A stretch of 64,000 bases of DNA from Phaeobacter gallaeciensis DSM 26640 (lineage in GTDB: Bacteria > Pseudomonadota > Alphaproteobacteria > Rhodobacterales > Rhodobacteraceae). Positions 34,557-45,627 of this stretch are shown one piece after another. A program made the position numbers and the translations under genes. The stretch covers positions 1,619,001-1,683,000 of the forward strand of contig NC_023137.1 of the NCBI RefSeq assembly GCF_000511385.1, read 5' to 3'. Each line of letters begins with the position of its first letter. Position 1 is the first letter of the stretch. The notes under the pieces were generated by a model. That model did no database searches. It was not told where the DNA came from and worked only from the letters and a program-made list of their open reading frames with translations.

Positions 34557-36722
34557 TTAGGCCACAGCAGCGGCAAAGCTCGAGCGGAAGACGTCTGCCA
34601 GTTCGGTCAGAGGCGCCTCTGAGCCGCCGATCTTCACCATGTCGCCGCCGAATTTGCCGACGCTGGTGACCGTGACACCGGCCTGACCTGCGGCCATCAT
34701 CAGTGCCTCGGCCTGATCGAAGTTGCAGGCCACCAGATAGCGCGCCTGATCCTCACCAAACACGGTCGGGGTGTCGCCCGCGTCGATCTGCACGCCAACG
34801 CCGGCGCCTTCGGCCAGTTCAAAGGCTGCCATGGCCAGACCGCCGTCACCGAGGTCTGTGCAGGCTTTGATCAGCTCACGGTTGGCGCGGATGAATTCAC
34901 CGTTGCGCTTTTCGGCGTCCAGGTCCACCGCCGGTGCGTCGCCGTCCTCGCGGTTGAACACTTCGGCCAGCAGTGCCGATTGGCCAAGATGGCCGATGGT
35001 GTCACCGATCAGGAGGGCGATGTGACCGTCACGGACTTCGCCTGTGATGGCTTCCTCGCCCGCAGCGATCAGGCCAACCGCGCCAATGGTGGGCGTGGGC
35101 AGGATGCCCTGACCGTCGGTTTCATTGTAGAGTGACACATTGCCGGACACGATCGGCATATCAAGGGCTGCAACCGCCTCGCCGATGCCTTTGATGGCGC
35201 CAACAAACTGACCCATGATTTCGGGCTTCTCAGGGTTGCCGAAGTTCAGGTTGTCAGTTGTTGCCAAGGGCTTGGCGCCAACAGCTGTCAGGTTGCGATA
35301 AGCCTCGGCCACCGCCTGTTTGCCGCCCTCGAACGGGTTTGCCATCACGTAGCGCGGAGTCACATCAGAGGTGAAGGCCAGCTGTTTGTCGGTGCCATGC
35401 ACGCGCACAATACCGGAGCCTGCGCCGGGGCGGCGCGCGGTGTCGCCCATGACCGTGGTGTCATATTGCTCATAGACCCATTGTTTACCGGCATAGTTGG
35501 GGCTGGAGATCAGCGCCTTCAGACCGTCAATTGGATCAATGCTGGGCACATCCGCGTCGGTGAGGGCCTCAGGCGCAGGCGTCTCTACCCAGGGACGGTC
35601 GTATTCCGGCGCGGTGGAGGCCAGTTTCGACAGAACCAGATCAGCCTTCACTTCACCATTGTGCAGGATCAGGAAGCGGTCTTCGGCGATGGTCTCGCCC
35701 ACGATGGCGAAATCCAGGTCCCATTTCTCGAATACCGCACGTGCCTCGGCTTCCAGATCTGGCTTCAGCACCATCAGCATGCGTTCCTGAGATTCCGACA
35801 GCATCATTTCATAGGCTGTCATGTTCTCTTCGCGCTGCGGTACGTCTTCGAGGTTCAGCTTGACGCCCAGCTTGCCCTTGTCGCCCATCTCGACGGCAGA
35901 GCAGGTGAGGCCTGCGGCGCCCATGTCCTGAATGGAGATCACAGCACCAGTCTGCATCAGCTCCAGCGTGGCTTCCATCAGGCGTTTTTCGGTGAAGGGG
36001 TCGCCGACCTGAACGGTGGGGCGTTTTTCTTCGATGGTGTCGTCGAATTCAGCGGAGGCCATGGTGGCACCGCCAACGCCGTCACGGCCGGTTTTGGCAC
36101 CGAGGTAGACAACCGGCATGCCGACGCCGGAGGCGGCGGAGTAGAAAATACTGTCAGTTTTGGCGAGGCCGGCCGCAAAGGCGTTTACGAGACAGTTGCC
36201 ATTGTATGCGGGGTGGAAGCGGACCTCGCCGCCGACGCACGGCACGCCGAAGCAGTTGCCATAGCCGCCGATGCCCTCAACCACGCCATTGACCAGCTGG
36301 CGGGTCTTGTGATGGGACGGCTCGCCGAAGGACAGCGCGTTCATTGAGGCGATGGGCCGTGCGCCCATGGTGAAGACGTCGCGCAGAATGCCACCCACCC
36401 CGGTCGCCGCACCCTGATAGGGTTCGATATAGGAGGGGTGGTTGTGGCTTTCCATTTTGAAAACAACGGCATCGCCGTCGCCGATATCCACGATCCCTGC
36501 GTTTTCTCCGGGGCCACAGATCACTTGCGGGCCGTCGGTTGGCAGGGTGCGGAGCCATTTTTTCGAGGATTTGTAAGAACAGTGCTCATTCCACATGGCC
36601 GAGAAAATGCCCAGCTCCGTGAATGTTGGCTCCCGCCCGATGATTTCGAGGATCAGATCGTATTCCTCGGGCTTCAGCCCGTGGTTGGCAATCAGTTCAG
36701 GCGTGATGGCGGGTTCTTGCAT
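34557..36722 (-). CDS. purL: Phosphoribosylformylglycinamidine synthase subunit PurL
   Basis: The small-type PurL (721 residues) of the PurLQS complex, which converts FGAR to FGAM with ATP and glutamine in purine synthesis. The start [20 protein letters not shown] is followed by the conserved [12 protein letters not shown], then [20 protein letters not shown] near residue 92 and the second nucleotide-fold GDGGLAM near residue 628. Length agrees with the Bacillus-type subunit; PurQ and PurS are not in the window. Confidence 0.96.
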   Translation of the reverse strand: MQEPAITPELIANHGLKPEEYDLILEIIGREPTFTELGIFSAMWNEHCSYKSSKKWLRTLPTDGPQVICGPGENAGIVDIGDGDAVVFKMESHNHPSYIEPYQGAATGVGGILRDVFTMGARPIASMNALSFGEPSHHKTRQLVNGVVEGIGGYGNCFGVPCVGGEVRFHPAYNGNCLVNAFAAGLAKTDSIFYSAASGVGMPVVYLGAKTGRDGVGGATMASAEFDDTIEEKRPTVQVGDPFTEKRLMEATLELMQTGAVISIQDMGAAGLTCSAVEMGDKGKLGVKLNLEDVPQREENMTAYEMMLSESQERMLMVLKPDLEAEARAVFEKWDLDFAIVGETIAEDRFLILHNGEVKADLVLSKLASTAPEYDRPWVETPAPEALTDADVPSIDPIDGLKALISSPNYAGKQWVYEQYDTTVMGDTARRPGAGSGIVRVHGTDKQLAFTSDVTPRYVMANPFEGGKQAVAEAYRNLTAVGAKPLATTDNLNFGNPEKPEIMGQFVGAIKGIGEAVAALDMPIVSGNVSLYNETDGQGILPTPTIGAVGLIAAGEEAITGEVRDGHIALLIGDTIGHLGQSALLAEVFNREDGDAPAVDLDAEKRNGEFIRANRELIKACTDLGDGGLAMAAFELAEGAGVGVQIDAGDTPTVFGEDQARYLVACNFDQAEALMMAAGQAGVTVTSVGKFGGDMVKIGGSEAPLTELADVFRSSFAAAVA

Positions 36723-36855
36723 CCGTGTAACGTCCCCAATGGCTGCGATTGCGCGCCTTTTAGGGCAAGGAGGGCCAAGGGGGAAGGAAAAAGCGCAAGG
36801 CGACTGCTGGCGATTTGGCGCGCTGCGTCACTGGAGGTGGTCAGATATGGAAAAG

Positions 36856-36884
36856 GGCCAGAGCCGCTGCGGCTCTGACCCAAA
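36856..36884 (-). terminator. Terminator of the exported PRC-like gene
   Basis: Minus-strand hairpin GTCAGAGCCGC-ag-CGGCTCTGGC followed by CCTTTTCC, about 55 bases past the stop of the gene at 36938-37333. Confidence 0.75.
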
Positions 36885-36937
36885 TCTGATCCCCGGCCCC
36901 GCACGATGCGGGGGTGATCACTGTCTGACAGTGCCGC

Positions 36938-37333
36938 TTAGTTCAGGACGGAGCCATCAGTGAGCTTGTCGGGGTTTTCGTTGGCGTAGGTTTCCAGCAT
37001 GGTCCGCAACTCACCCGTGGTCTGACCCATGCGCAATACGCCGTCGGTTTCCCACATGCCATCAAGGTTGAAGCGCAGGCCGCTCAGCTTGTCAGAGAAG
37101 CTGTCGCGGAATTCCACCAGAATTTTGCGATCGGGACCCGGCTCTGTACCGACCTCGACAACCTTGCCGAGGAACACGCCGTTCACGTCAACCACGGGCG
37201 CGCCCATAAATTCGATATTTTCCTCAAGGAATGTTTCGCCCGCATCATTCGGGGTGGCGTTTTCGGTCAGCACTTCAGCGCTGGCGGCGCCGGTCATTGC
37301 GATCAGGGCGGCGATAGAGGTCATGCGAAGCAT
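36938..37333 (-). CDS. Exported PRC-barrel-like protein
   Basis: A 131-residue protein with a signal peptide ending TGAASA-EV. The mature domain has a VVDVNGVFLGKVVEVGTEPG strand pattern like a PRC-barrel, the small beta-barrel found in photosynthetic and RNA-processing proteins and in many exported alphaproteobacterial proteins. The similarity is weak, so the domain name is tentative. GGAGAG precedes the ATG. It is a stand-alone gene. Confidence 0.65.
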   Translation of the reverse strand: MLRMTSIAALIAMTGAASAEVLTENATPNDAGETFLEENIEFMGAPVVDVNGVFLGKVVEVGTEPGPDRKILVEFRDSFSDKLSGLRFNLDGMWETDGVLRMGQTTGELRTMLETYANENPDKLTDGSVLN

Positions 37334-37742
37334 TTTTGCTCTCCTTCAAGTCAGATACATCGTTGTCTTGTGTTCTGGCTACTCAACGGGATGTGTCAGT
37401 CGAAGGTTCCTGATTTTTTCGAAATTGGCTGGCTAATATGCGGTTGTTAACCGAATTATCATCATTCAACCCTCTGATAAAGATCATTAAGTTAGGCTTC
37501 TGTGGTCAGGAGAAATATGTGCCATCAGAATAGTGGCGACGACGGTTTCCCTGCCGATGGGCGCAGCATCTATACGTGAAGGGGCTGTAATTCCGGCAGT
37601 GGGGGTGAAATTTTCAGCAGTCAGATGACTATCACATGCGAGAGCCAACCGAGACTGGATCAGCTGGTTGACGGGCACGCGGATAGTTGTGACGCTTCAG
37701 ATGCGAATATCGCCAGACTTGGGTCATAGAACGAGTATCGGC
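37334..37742. other. Intergenic region without a recognised gene
   Basis: About 400 bases, fairly AT-rich. A 63-codon open frame at 37487-37678 on the minus strand has no recognisable domain or good start signal and is not called. Confidence 0.4.
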
Positions 37743-37775
37743 CAAAAAAAAGGCCGAGCACTAAGCTCGGCCGAA
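37743..37775 (-). terminator. Strong terminator, possibly of a small RNA
   Basis: On the minus strand GGCCGAGC-ttag-tGCTCGGCC is followed by eight T. It lies about 140 bases after the LysR gene, further than expected for a simple terminator of that gene. Confidence 0.8.
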
Positions 37776-37830
37776 GTCCAACAGGGAGGTATGAAGGGCG
37801 ACAGTGTCGCTGCCTTCGAGAGTTGATTTA
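37743..37830 (-). ncRNA. Candidate small RNA with an anti-Shine-Dalgarno motif
   Basis: Just before the strong terminator the minus strand reads ATACCTCCCTGTTGGACTTC. The CCTCCC can pair with ribosome binding sites, as in several alphaproteobacterial trans-acting small RNAs. The 5' end is a guess, and a 3' untranslated origin from the LysR transcript is equally possible. Confidence 0.35.
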
Positions 37831-37914
37831 GGGGTGCATTGCGCCCCGATCAAGGGCAATCAGACTTGGAAAATGGCAAGGCCGCCATGCATTTTTTGCA
37901 TGGCTCGACACATG

Positions 37915-38820
37915 TCATATTTTGCCCAGTTCTTTCATATGCTTGCGATGTGCAATAATCTCATTCTGGACGAAATCCCGGAATGCGGAAATCCGCCGGG
38001 AGTGGCGCAATTCTTCCGGGTAGGCGAGATAGACCGGCACATCGCTGGTATCCTCTTCCTGCAGAACCGGCACCAGATCAGGGAAATCCTCGGTTACGTA
38101 GTCCGGCAACACCCCAATCCCGAGGTCATGAATCACGCCCTGTAGCACACCAAAGTAATTGTTCACTGTCAGCAGGGAGGATGGGTTATGCGTCATGAGT
38201 TTCTGTACCAGAACAGCGGCAGAGCCAACCTGAGCAGAACGCGGGTTCTGGCAGATCAGCCGGTGATCAACGATATCTTCCGCTTGTTCCGGCGCGCCGT
38301 TGCGTTCAACATATCCGCGTGAGGCATAGAGCTTCATCTGTACGGTCATCAGCCGCTTGCGGATCAGATCCGCCTGGCTGGGTTCCTTCATGCGGATGGC
38401 GACATCGGCCTCGCGCATGGGCAGGTCCAGCACACGTTCCTCAAGCATCAGATCGATTTTCAGATCCGGGTATTGCTCATAAAGCTTGGTCAGGCGCGGT
38501 GCGAGCCAGAGCGTCCCAAAGCCAAAGGTGGTGGTGACGCGCAGCTCTCCGAATACCTCTTCTTCGCTGTCGCGAATGCGGGCGGAGGCGGCCTCAAGCC
38601 GTTTTGACATGGATTTGGTGGCGTCAAACAGCAGCTCCCCCTGTTCGGTTAGAATCAACCCCCGCGCGTGGCGGTGAAACAGCGTTGAACTCAGGCTTTC
38701 CTCCAATGCGCGAATCTGTCGGCTGACCGCCGATTGCGACAAGTTCAGCTTGTCGCCTGCGTGGGTCAGACTGCCTGCGTCCGCCACTGCGTGAAATATT
38801 CTGAGCTTATCCCAATCCAT
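37915..38820 (-). CDS. LysR-type transcriptional regulator
   Basis: A LysR family protein of 301 residues. The helix-turn-helix is at residues 4-62 (LRIFHAVADAGSLTHAGDKL, then SQSAVSRQIRALEE), followed by the effector domain. The ATG at 38820 is preferred over an upstream GTG three codons earlier. It diverges from the indolepyruvate oxidoreductase gene with 169 bases between them and is likely to regulate it, an inference. The first part resembles GcvA-like and roseobacter regulators; the ligand is unknown. Confidence 0.87.
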   Translation of the reverse strand: MDWDKLRIFHAVADAGSLTHAGDKLNLSQSAVSRQIRALEESLSSTLFHRHARGLILTEQGELLFDATKSMSKRLEAASARIRDSEEEVFGELRVTTTFGFGTLWLAPRLTKLYEQYPDLKIDLMLEERVLDLPMREADVAIRMKEPSQADLIRKRLMTVQMKLYASRGYVERNGAPEQAEDIVDHRLICQNPRSAQVGSAAVLVQKLMTHNPSSLLTVNNYFGVLQGVIHDLGIGVLPDYVTEDFPDLVPVLQEEDTSDVPVYLAYPEELRHSRRISAFRDFVQNEIIAHRKHMKELGKI

Positions 38821-38989
38821 ACCCGTCACTTTCGATGCCTCTGTTGCAGCCTATATGAAATGTATCGAAACTTTCAATTTGATAGGGGGGTCAGAAACAT
38901 ATTCCGGCAAAAAACAGTATACAGGTCAGCAATTATGACCTAATATCATGTCAAGAAGTGCAAGCTAATCGAGGTTGGGGAGGCCCAGG

Positions 38990-41900
38990 ATGAGCACGCA
39001 GAAAATTTCTCTGAACGACAAATTTGACCTGACAAAATCGCAGGTGATGCTGAACGGCACGCAGGCGCTGGTGCGCCTTATGCTGATGCAGAAACACCGG
39101 GATAAGGCCGCGGGGCTGAATACGGCCGGTCTGGTCACCGGCTATCGCGGCTCACCCCTTGGTGCGGTCGATATGCAGATGAAGCGGGCCGAAAAGCATC
39201 TGACCGCCAGCGATGTTACCTTTCAGTATGGTTTGAACGAGGATCTCGCCGTGACCGCACTCTGGGGCGCGCAGCAGGCTGAGGTCCGGGGCGAGGGCAA
39301 ATACGACGGTGTCTTTGGCCTTTGGTATGGCAAGGGACCGGGGGTCGACCGTTCCGGTGATGCGATCCGGCACGCCAATATGGCGGGCTCCTCCAAACAC
39401 GGCGGTGTTCTGGTTGCCATGGGCGATGACCACACCGGTGAAAGCTCCACCGTGTTACACCAGTCGGAATGGTCGCTGATGGATTGCTACCTGCCCATCG
39501 TCAGCCCCGCTGGCGTGCAGGAAATCCTGGATTATGGCGCCTATGGTCTGGCGCTCAGCCGTTTCTCGGGGCTCTGGGTCGGCCTGAAGACGATGAAAGA
39601 CACGATCGAGGTCACCTCGGTCGTTGATGGCGATCCGGACCGGATGAAGCTGGCCACGCCGGAGTTTGACATGCCGGCAGATGGGCTGAACATCCGTCTG
39701 GATGACGACCGGTTCCGGCAGGAAAACCGGATCATTGACTACAAGCGCTTTGCGGCGGAGGCCTTCAGCCACGCCAACAAGATGGACAAACGCATGTGGG
39801 GCAAACCCGGTGCCAAGATCGGTTTTGTTGCGGCGGGTAAGAACTGGCTGGATCTGGTCCATGCCATGTCGCTGTTGAACATCGATGAAACCATGGCCGA
39901 ACGGCTAGGCATTACCACCTATAAGGTCGGCCAGACCTGGCCCTTGGACATGAAGGGGTTCAATGCCTGGGCCGAAGGGCTGGACCTGATTGTTGTGGTT
40001 GAAGAAAAGCGCAAGCTGATAGAGATTCAGATCAAGGAAGCCATTTTCGATGACCGTCGTGGCCGTCGTGTCTATGGCTGGTACAAAGGCGGGGCAGGGG
40101 CCATGCACCGTGAGGAACTGTTCCCGACCAAATACGCGCTCGACCCGATCATGATCGCGGAAAAGCTGGGCCAGATCCTGATCGAAGAGGGGCGTGAGAC
40201 GGAGGCCATCCGGGCTGGTCTTACCGCGCTGGATGATGCCAAGCGTGCAGATAACGCCGAAGAGATCGCCGCCCGCCTGCCTTATTTCTGCTCGGGCTGT
40301 CCGCATAACTCCTCCACCAAACTGCCAGACGGCAGTCGCGCCTATGCGGGGATTGGCTGTCACTTCATGGTGCAGTGGATGGACCGCGAAACCACCGGCT
40401 TTACCCATATGGGGGGCGAGGGTGTGAATTGGGTCGGTGAGGCGCCATTCTCCACCCGAAAGCACGTGTTCCAGAACCTTGGCGATGGTACCTACAATCA
40501 CTCTGGTGTGCAGGCGATCCGTGCGGCGCTGGCTGAAGGGACCAACATCACCTTCAAGATCCTCTATAATGACGCCGTCGCCATGACGGGCGGGCAGGAG
40601 GCCGAAGGTGGGCTGACTGCGCATCAGATCGCGCATGAGCTGACAGCCATGGGAATGAAGACCATCGCCGTGGTCTATGACGAGAAAGAAGACGTCGACG
40701 CCAAGCTGTTCCCGGCCGGTATGCGGATGCATGAACGGGCGGAGCTGATGGCGGTGCAAAAGGAAATGGAAACGGTCGAAGGCGTCTCTGCCATCATCTA
40801 CATCCAGACCTGCGCCGCTGAGAAACGCCGCCGTCGTAAGAAGGGGCAGTTCCCCGATCCCGATCAACGCGTGTTCATCAACTCGGACGTTTGCGAAGGC
40901 TGCGGTGATTGTGGCGTTCAGTCCAACTGTGTGTCCATCGTGCCAAAGGAGACCGAGTTGGGCCGCAAGCGGGCGATTGACCAATCGTCCTGCAACAAGG
41001 ATTTCAGCTGCGTCAAAGGTTTCTGCCCGTCTTTCCTGACCATTGAGGGCGCAAAAATTCGTAAGGAGCCAACCGCCGCTCTGGATCTGCCGGACCTGCC
41101 AAAACCCGACCTGCCCAGCATCACCGGCACCCACAACGTTGTGATCACCGGGGTTGGCGGCACTGGCGTTGTCACCATCGGTGCGGTGCTGGCGCAGGCG
41201 GCGCAGATTGATGGCAAGGGGGCTGGCATGATGGAGATGGCCGGCCTCGCCCAGAAAGGCGGCGCGGTGCATATCCACTGCCGGATCGCCAACAAGCCCG
41301 AAGATATCAGCGCAATCCGTGTTGCCACTGGTGAATGTGATGCGCTGATCGGAGGTGATCTGGTAGTCTCTGCCGGGGCAAAAACCATCGGCTTGATGAA
41401 AACCGACAAGACCGGTGCGGTGGTGAACAGCCATGAGATCATCACCGGGGATTTCACCCGCGATACCGATTTTCAGATCCCCAGCGACCGCTTGCAGGTC
41501 GCGCTTGAGGCCCGGCTACGGGATCGGCTGGACCTGTTTGATGCCTCTGAGCTGGCGCGCGCCAGCATGGGGGATTCCATCTTCTCCAACATGATGGTGT
41601 TCGGGGCGGCCTGGCAACGCGGTCTGCTGCCGATCAGCCTTGAGGCTATTCAGGAGGCGATCACGCTGAATGGCGCAGCGGTGGAGCGCAATCTACGCGC
41701 CTTTGACATTGGCCGCTGGGCGGTGCTGTACCCGCAGGAGGCTGCGCGCCTGTCGGAGCCGAATGTGGTTGAGCTGCCAAAGACCGTTGAGGAACAAATT
41801 GCCTTTCGCAAGGGGCATCTGACCGACTATCAGGGGCAGCGTCTGGCCAAGCGCTATGGCAAGATGCTGGATGGCATCGCTGATAAGTCGCTGCAAGAGG

Positions 41901-42409
41901 CGGTGGCCAAGGGCTACCATAAGCTCCTGTCTTACAAAGACGAATACGAGGTCGCGCGGCTGTTGCTGTCGAGCCGGGAAAAGGCCGAGGCAGAGTTTGA
42001 GGGCGATCTGAAGATTTCCTATAATCTCGCGCCGCCAATGCTGACCGGCAAGGATCCCGACGGGCGGCCGAAGAAGCGCAAATTTGGCCCCGGTCTGGAG
42101 CGCGGCCTGCGGCTGCTGGCGAAGTTCAAAGGTCTACGCGGCACGCCGCTGGATGTGTTTGGCTATACCGCTGAACGCAAAATGGAGCGGGCGCTGATTG
42201 CGCAGTATGAGGCCGACATGAAGGAATGGCTGCCCAAGGCCAGCCCCGAAATCATGGCGCCGCTGATTGCGCTGGCGGAATTGCCGTTGGAGATCCGGGG
42301 CTTTGGTCCGGTGAAACAGGCCAATGAAGCCAAGGCTGCAAAACGCCGCGAGGAACTGCTGGCCGCATTGCGTCATGGTGGCACCGAGTTGAAGACCGCC
42401 GCAGAGTAA
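38990..42409 (+). CDS. Indolepyruvate ferredoxin oxidoreductase family protein
   Basis: A single chain of 1139 residues that joins the alpha, ferredoxin-like and gamma parts of 2-ketoacid:ferredoxin oxidoreductases, the long form common in Proteobacteria. It decarboxylates aryl or branched-chain 2-keto acids to acyl-CoA using thiamine diphosphate and iron-sulfur clusters. A cluster motif CEGCGDCGVQSNC is near residue 640, a thiamine site around GGEGVNWVGEAPF near 475, and the gamma domain starts near 715 (VVITGVGGTGVVTIGAVLAQ). The ATG at 38990 has GGGGAGG upstream. The true substrate, indolepyruvate or another keto acid, cannot be told. Confidence 0.93.
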   Translation: MSTQKISLNDKFDLTKSQVMLNGTQALVRLMLMQKHRDKAAGLNTAGLVTGYRGSPLGAVDMQMKRAEKHLTASDVTFQYGLNEDLAVTALWGAQQAEVRGEGKYDGVFGLWYGKGPGVDRSGDAIRHANMAGSSKHGGVLVAMGDDHTGESSTVLHQSEWSLMDCYLPIVSPAGVQEILDYGAYGLALSRFSGLWVGLKTMKDTIEVTSVVDGDPDRMKLATPEFDMPADGLNIRLDDDRFRQENRIIDYKRFAAEAFSHANKMDKRMWGKPGAKIGFVAAGKNWLDLVHAMSLLNIDETMAERLGITTYKVGQTWPLDMKGFNAWAEGLDLIVVVEEKRKLIEIQIKEAIFDDRRGRRVYGWYKGGAGAMHREELFPTKYALDPIMIAEKLGQILIEEGRETEAIRAGLTALDDAKRADNAEEIAARLPYFCSGCPHNSSTKLPDGSRAYAGIGCHFMVQWMDRETTGFTHMGGEGVNWVGEAPFSTRKHVFQNLGDGTYNHSGVQAIRAALAEGTNITFKILYNDAVAMTGGQEAEGGLTAHQIAHELTAMGMKTIAVVYDEKEDVDAKLFPAGMRMHERAELMAVQKEMETVEGVSAIIYIQTCAAEKRRRRKKGQFPDPDQRVFINSDVCEGCGDCGVQSNCVSIVPKETELGRKRAIDQSSCNKDFSCVKGFCPSFLTIEGAKIRKEPTAALDLPDLPKPDLPSITGTHNVVITGVGGTGVVTIGAVLAQAAQIDGKGAGMMEMAGLAQKGGAVHIHCRIANKPEDISAIRVATGECDALIGGDLVVSAGAKTIGLMKTDKTGAVVNSHEIITGDFTRDTDFQIPSDRLQVALEARLRDRLDLFDASELARASMGDSIFSNMMVFGAAWQRGLLPISLEAIQEAITLNGAAVERNLRAFDIGRWAVLYPQEAARLSEPNVVELPKTVEEQIAFRKGHLTDYQGQRLAKRYGKMLDGIADKSLQEAVAKGYHKLLSYKDEYEVARLLLSSREKAEAEFEGDLKISYNLAPPMLTGKDPDGRPKKRKFGPGLERGLRLLAKFKGLRGTPLDVFGYTAERKMERALIAQYEADMKEWLPKASPEIMAPLIALAELPLEIRGFGPVKQANEAKAAKRREELLAALRHGGTELKTAAE

Positions 42410-42450
42410 TCGACTGTATCCCCTAGGGTCAGGACCCATAAAACACCAAA

Positions 42451-42480
42451 AGAACGCTCCGGTTTGCCGGGGCGTTTTTG
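42451..42480 (+). terminator. Rho-independent terminator after the oxidoreductase
   Basis: AACGCTCCGG-tttg-CCGGGGCGTT followed by TTTG, about 45 bases after the stop codon. Confidence 0.85.
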
Positions 42481-42639
42481 TTTGCTCCATCGCGTAGGAC
42501 CAGAAAGACACAGGATGGCGGGCGGGCTGTCGTGTGGTTGTTACCTCGGTTGTGCAAACTGGCATACCGGCTCTATAGCCGAAATCGGCAGCAGGCTGCC
42601 CCGACGTAAGACCGCGATTGAGATCACGAGGCCCATCCC

Positions 42640-43590
42640 ATGTTTCCCACCCGCAGCACGCACGGCAACATGAAAACCCATTCATCCGGGAGTATTTCGC
42701 GGCGCGAGGCGATGCGCAGCGCGCGCGATCTCTCCTATGCGCATTCGGCTGAAACACGGCCGGGGCGCGCGATGATCCGGGTGATGGAGAACGCCACCGG
42801 TCGGCTTCAGCTGATCAAACGCGCCGAAGGCTATGAGGCGGATGTTGCAGCGGGGCAGAGTTTTTGGAATGTCATGCGCGCGCGTTACGGATTGCAATTG
42901 GAGGTGGTGCGCGGCGCGCGCTCTCATATCCCGCAAAATCAGCCTGTGGTGGTGATTGCCAATCATCCTTACGGTATTCTGGACGGGCTGATGCTGGGGC
43001 ATATCCTGTCTGAGGCGCGCGGTGATTTCCGTATTCTGGCCCATCAGGTGTTTCGCAAGGCTGATGATCTGTCCCGCGTCATCCTGCCGATTGATTTTGC
43101 CGAGACCAAGGCGGCGCTGAAAACCAATCTTGAGACCCGCAAGGCGGCTTTGGAGTATCTCGGACAAGGGGGCGCCATCGGGATTTTCCCCGGTGGCACC
43201 GTATCCACCGCCGCGCGGCCTTTTCTGCGGCCAAAGGTGCCGCCTATGGACCCGATGTGGCGCGGCTTTACAGCGCGGATGATTGCCAAATCCCGCGCCG
43301 TTGTGGTGCCCATCTATTTTGACGGCCATACCTCCCGACTGTTCCAGATGGCCAGTCATTTACACCCGACCTCGCGTATGGGGCTGTTAATCAAGGAGTT
43401 TCGCAAGCGCGTCGATACGCCGGTACGCGTCTCTATTGGAACATCGATCTCGCGCGATGTTCTGGACTCGCTAGCAGGTGACGCAAAAGCAATGATGGAT
43501 TTCCTGCGCAAAGCCACGTATGAGCTGTCACCAACGCCACTCAAATCCTATGACTACGGATATGAGTTCGAGGAGAAACACCGCGCCTGA
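42640..43590 (+). CDS. Lysophospholipid acyltransferase family protein
   Basis: A 316-residue PlsC-type acyltransferase. The catalytic NHPYGILDG (NH-x4-D form) is near residue 107 and the acceptor-side [13 protein letters not shown] near 175, so it transfers acyl chains to a lysolipid or amine head group. A related group makes ornithine lipids, but no olsB partner is seen here. The start at 42640 has GAGG about ten bases upstream; a second ATG ten codons later lacks such a site. It is followed 20 bases later by murI. Confidence 0.85.
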   Translation: MFPTRSTHGNMKTHSSGSISRREAMRSARDLSYAHSAETRPGRAMIRVMENATGRLQLIKRAEGYEADVAAGQSFWNVMRARYGLQLEVVRGARSHIPQNQPVVVIANHPYGILDGLMLGHILSEARGDFRILAHQVFRKADDLSRVILPIDFAETKAALKTNLETRKAALEYLGQGGAIGIFPGGTVSTAARPFLRPKVPPMDPMWRGFTARMIAKSRAVVVPIYFDGHTSRLFQMASHLHPTSRMGLLIKEFRKRVDTPVRVSIGTSISRDVLDSLAGDAKAMMDFLRKATYELSPTPLKSYDYGYEFEEKHRA

Positions 43591-43610
43591 GCGCACAGCG
43601 AGAGAGACAG

Positions 43611-44420
43611 ATGGCTGTAGGTATCTTTGATTCCGGCCTTGGCGGGCTGACCGTGCTGAATGCCGTGCAGGAGCGGCTCCCGGATGTGGACTTCCTCTAC
43701 TATGCGGATAGCGCTCATGCGCCTTATGGTGTGCGCGATGCCGAAGATATTTATCAGCTGACCAAAGCGGCTGTTGAGGATATGTGGTCCAAGGGCTGCA
43801 ATCTTGTGGTCCTGGCCTGCAATACGGCCTCTGCGGCGGCGCTGCGGCGGATGCAGGAAGCCGGTGTCCCCGAAGGCAAGCGTGTGCTGGGCGTTTTTGT
43901 GCCTCTGATCGAGGCGCTGACAGAACGGCAGTGGGGGGACAACTCCCCGCCGCGCGAGGTGGAAACCAAACATGTCGCGCTTTTTGCGACCCCGGCGACC
44001 GTTGCCAGCCGTGCGTTTCAGCGTGAGCTGGCGTTCCGCGCCATTGGCGTCGATGTGGAGGCGCAGGCCTGTGGCGGTGTGGTCGATGCGATCGAAGATG
44101 GCGATATGATCCTTGCCGAGGCGCTGGTGCGCAGCCATGTTGATGCGCTGAAACGCAAAATGCCAGAGCCGCAGGCCGCGATCCTTGGCTGCACCCATTA
44201 CCCGCTGATGGAAGAGGTCTTTCAGGCCGCACTTGGCGCGGATGTTCAGGTGTTCAGCCAGGGCAAACTGGTTGCCGACAGTCTGGCGGATTACCTTAAG
44301 CGTCACCCGCAGATGATGGGGCAGGGGCAAGGGGGGTATTACACCACCGGTATGCCCGCTCGTGTCAGCGACCGCGCGACGCAGTTCTTGCGACGAGAGA
44401 TGATCTTTCAGGCAGCTTAA
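43611..44420 (+). CDS. murI: Glutamate racemase
   Basis: MurI (269 residues) interconverts L- and D-glutamate for peptidoglycan. [11 protein letters not shown] is at the start, and the two catalytic cysteines lie in [11 protein letters not shown] (near 66) and GCTHYPLM (near 193). GAGAGAGA precedes the ATG. It starts 20 bases after the acyltransferase and is probably co-transcribed with it, both serving the envelope. Confidence 0.95.
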   Translation: MAVGIFDSGLGGLTVLNAVQERLPDVDFLYYADSAHAPYGVRDAEDIYQLTKAAVEDMWSKGCNLVVLACNTASAAALRRMQEAGVPEGKRVLGVFVPLIEALTERQWGDNSPPREVETKHVALFATPATVASRAFQRELAFRAIGVDVEAQACGGVVDAIEDGDMILAEALVRSHVDALKRKMPEPQAAILGCTHYPLMEEVFQAALGADVQVFSQGKLVADSLADYLKRHPQMMGQGQGGYYTTGMPARVSDRATQFLRREMIFQAA

Positions 44421-44545
44421 GCGCAAACGCCCCGGAACCTTGCTTCAAGCTTGTTCTAGGTCAAAGTGCGCAAGGCTCTGCCCCTTTATTTCTCTCCGTA
44501 GATGGTTGCGGAACCGACATATCACATCGAAAGACGAGGTCTGAC

Positions 44546-45574
44546 ATGACCCATAAAGTAGCTATTCTGGGCGCCTCCGGTTACACGGGCGCCGAACTGG
44601 TGCGGCTGATTGCCCAGCATCCCAATATCGAGATCGCGGCCCTCTCCGCGGAGCGCAAAGCCGGTATGACCATGGCCGAGGTGTTCCCGCATCTGCGCCA
44701 TCTGGAGTTGCCCCGGCTTTGCAAGATCGGTGAAATCGACTTTTCTGGCATCGACCTGTGTTTCTGCGCCCTGCCGCATAAGACCAGCCAGGAGGTGATT
44801 GCCGCCCTGCCGCAGGATCTGAAGATCGTCGACCTGTCGGCGGACTTCCGGCTGCGCGACCCGGATCAGTATGAAAAATGGTACGGCAACCCCCACGCCG
44901 CGCTGGCGCAGCAGGAAGAAGCAGTCTACGGCCTGACCGAGTTTTACCGGGACGAGATCAAATCCGCGCGTCTGGTGGCCGGCACCGGCTGTAACGCTGC
45001 GACGGGGCAGTTTGCCCTGCGCCCGCTGATCGCGGCCGGGGTGATTGATCTGGATGAGATCATTCTGGATCTGAAATGCGCGGTCTCTGGCGCGGGCCGG
45101 TCGCTCAAGGAAAACCTGCTGCACGCCGAGCTGAGCGAGGGCTACCACGGCTATGCCGTCGGCGGCACCCATCGGCACTTGGGTGAGTTTGATCAGGAGT
45201 TCAGCAAGATCGCAGGCCGCCGGGTCAAGGTACAGTTTACCCCGCATCTGGTGCCCGCCAATCGCGGCATTCTGGCGACGGTCTATGTCAAAGGGGACGC
45301 GCAGGCGATCCATGACACCTTTGCCAAGGCCTATGAGGATGAGCCGTTTATTGAGCTGCTGCCCATCGGAGAAGCGCCCTCAACCCGGCATATCCGTGGC
45401 TCCAACTTCTGCCACATCGGGGTAGCGGCGGACCGGATTGAAGGCCGCACGATTGTCATCACGGCGTTGGATAACCTGACAAAAGGTAGCAGCGGTCAGG
45501 CCTTGCAGAATGCCAACCTGATGTTAGGTGAGGAGGAGACAACCGGGCTGATGATGGCGCCGCTGTTCCCCTAA
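44546..45574 (+). CDS. argC: N-acetyl-gamma-glutamyl-phosphate reductase
   Basis: ArgC of 342 residues, the type 1 form. It reduces N-acetylglutamyl phosphate with NADPH in arginine synthesis. The Rossmann motif [14 protein letters not shown] is at the N-terminus, and the catalytic cysteine is in [14 protein letters not shown] near residue 150. GACGAGG lies upstream of the ATG. The following ccmE gene is on the same strand but serves another pathway. Confidence 0.96.
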   Translation: MTHKVAILGASGYTGAELVRLIAQHPNIEIAALSAERKAGMTMAEVFPHLRHLELPRLCKIGEIDFSGIDLCFCALPHKTSQEVIAALPQDLKIVDLSADFRLRDPDQYEKWYGNPHAALAQQEEAVYGLTEFYRDEIKSARLVAGTGCNAATGQFALRPLIAAGVIDLDEIILDLKCAVSGAGRSLKENLLHAELSEGYHGYAVGGTHRHLGEFDQEFSKIAGRRVKVQFTPHLVPANRGILATVYVKGDAQAIHDTFAKAYEDEPFIELLPIGEAPSTRHIRGSNFCHIGVAADRIEGRTIVITALDNLTKGSSGQALQNANLMLGEEETTGLMMAPLFP

Positions 45575-45627
45575 CGACCCAAAGGTCTGGCGCAACATGC
45601 GCCGGACCCACACCTTAAGAGGCCGCG

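Noticed and set aside
37487..37678. 63-codon minus-strand frame in the gap before the LysR gene
   Set aside because: No ribosome binding site or domain; composition not convincingly coding.
39905..41434. Open frame of 509 codons opposite the indolepyruvate oxidoreductase
   Set aside because: Shadow of the real gene; His-rich composition typical of antisense translation.
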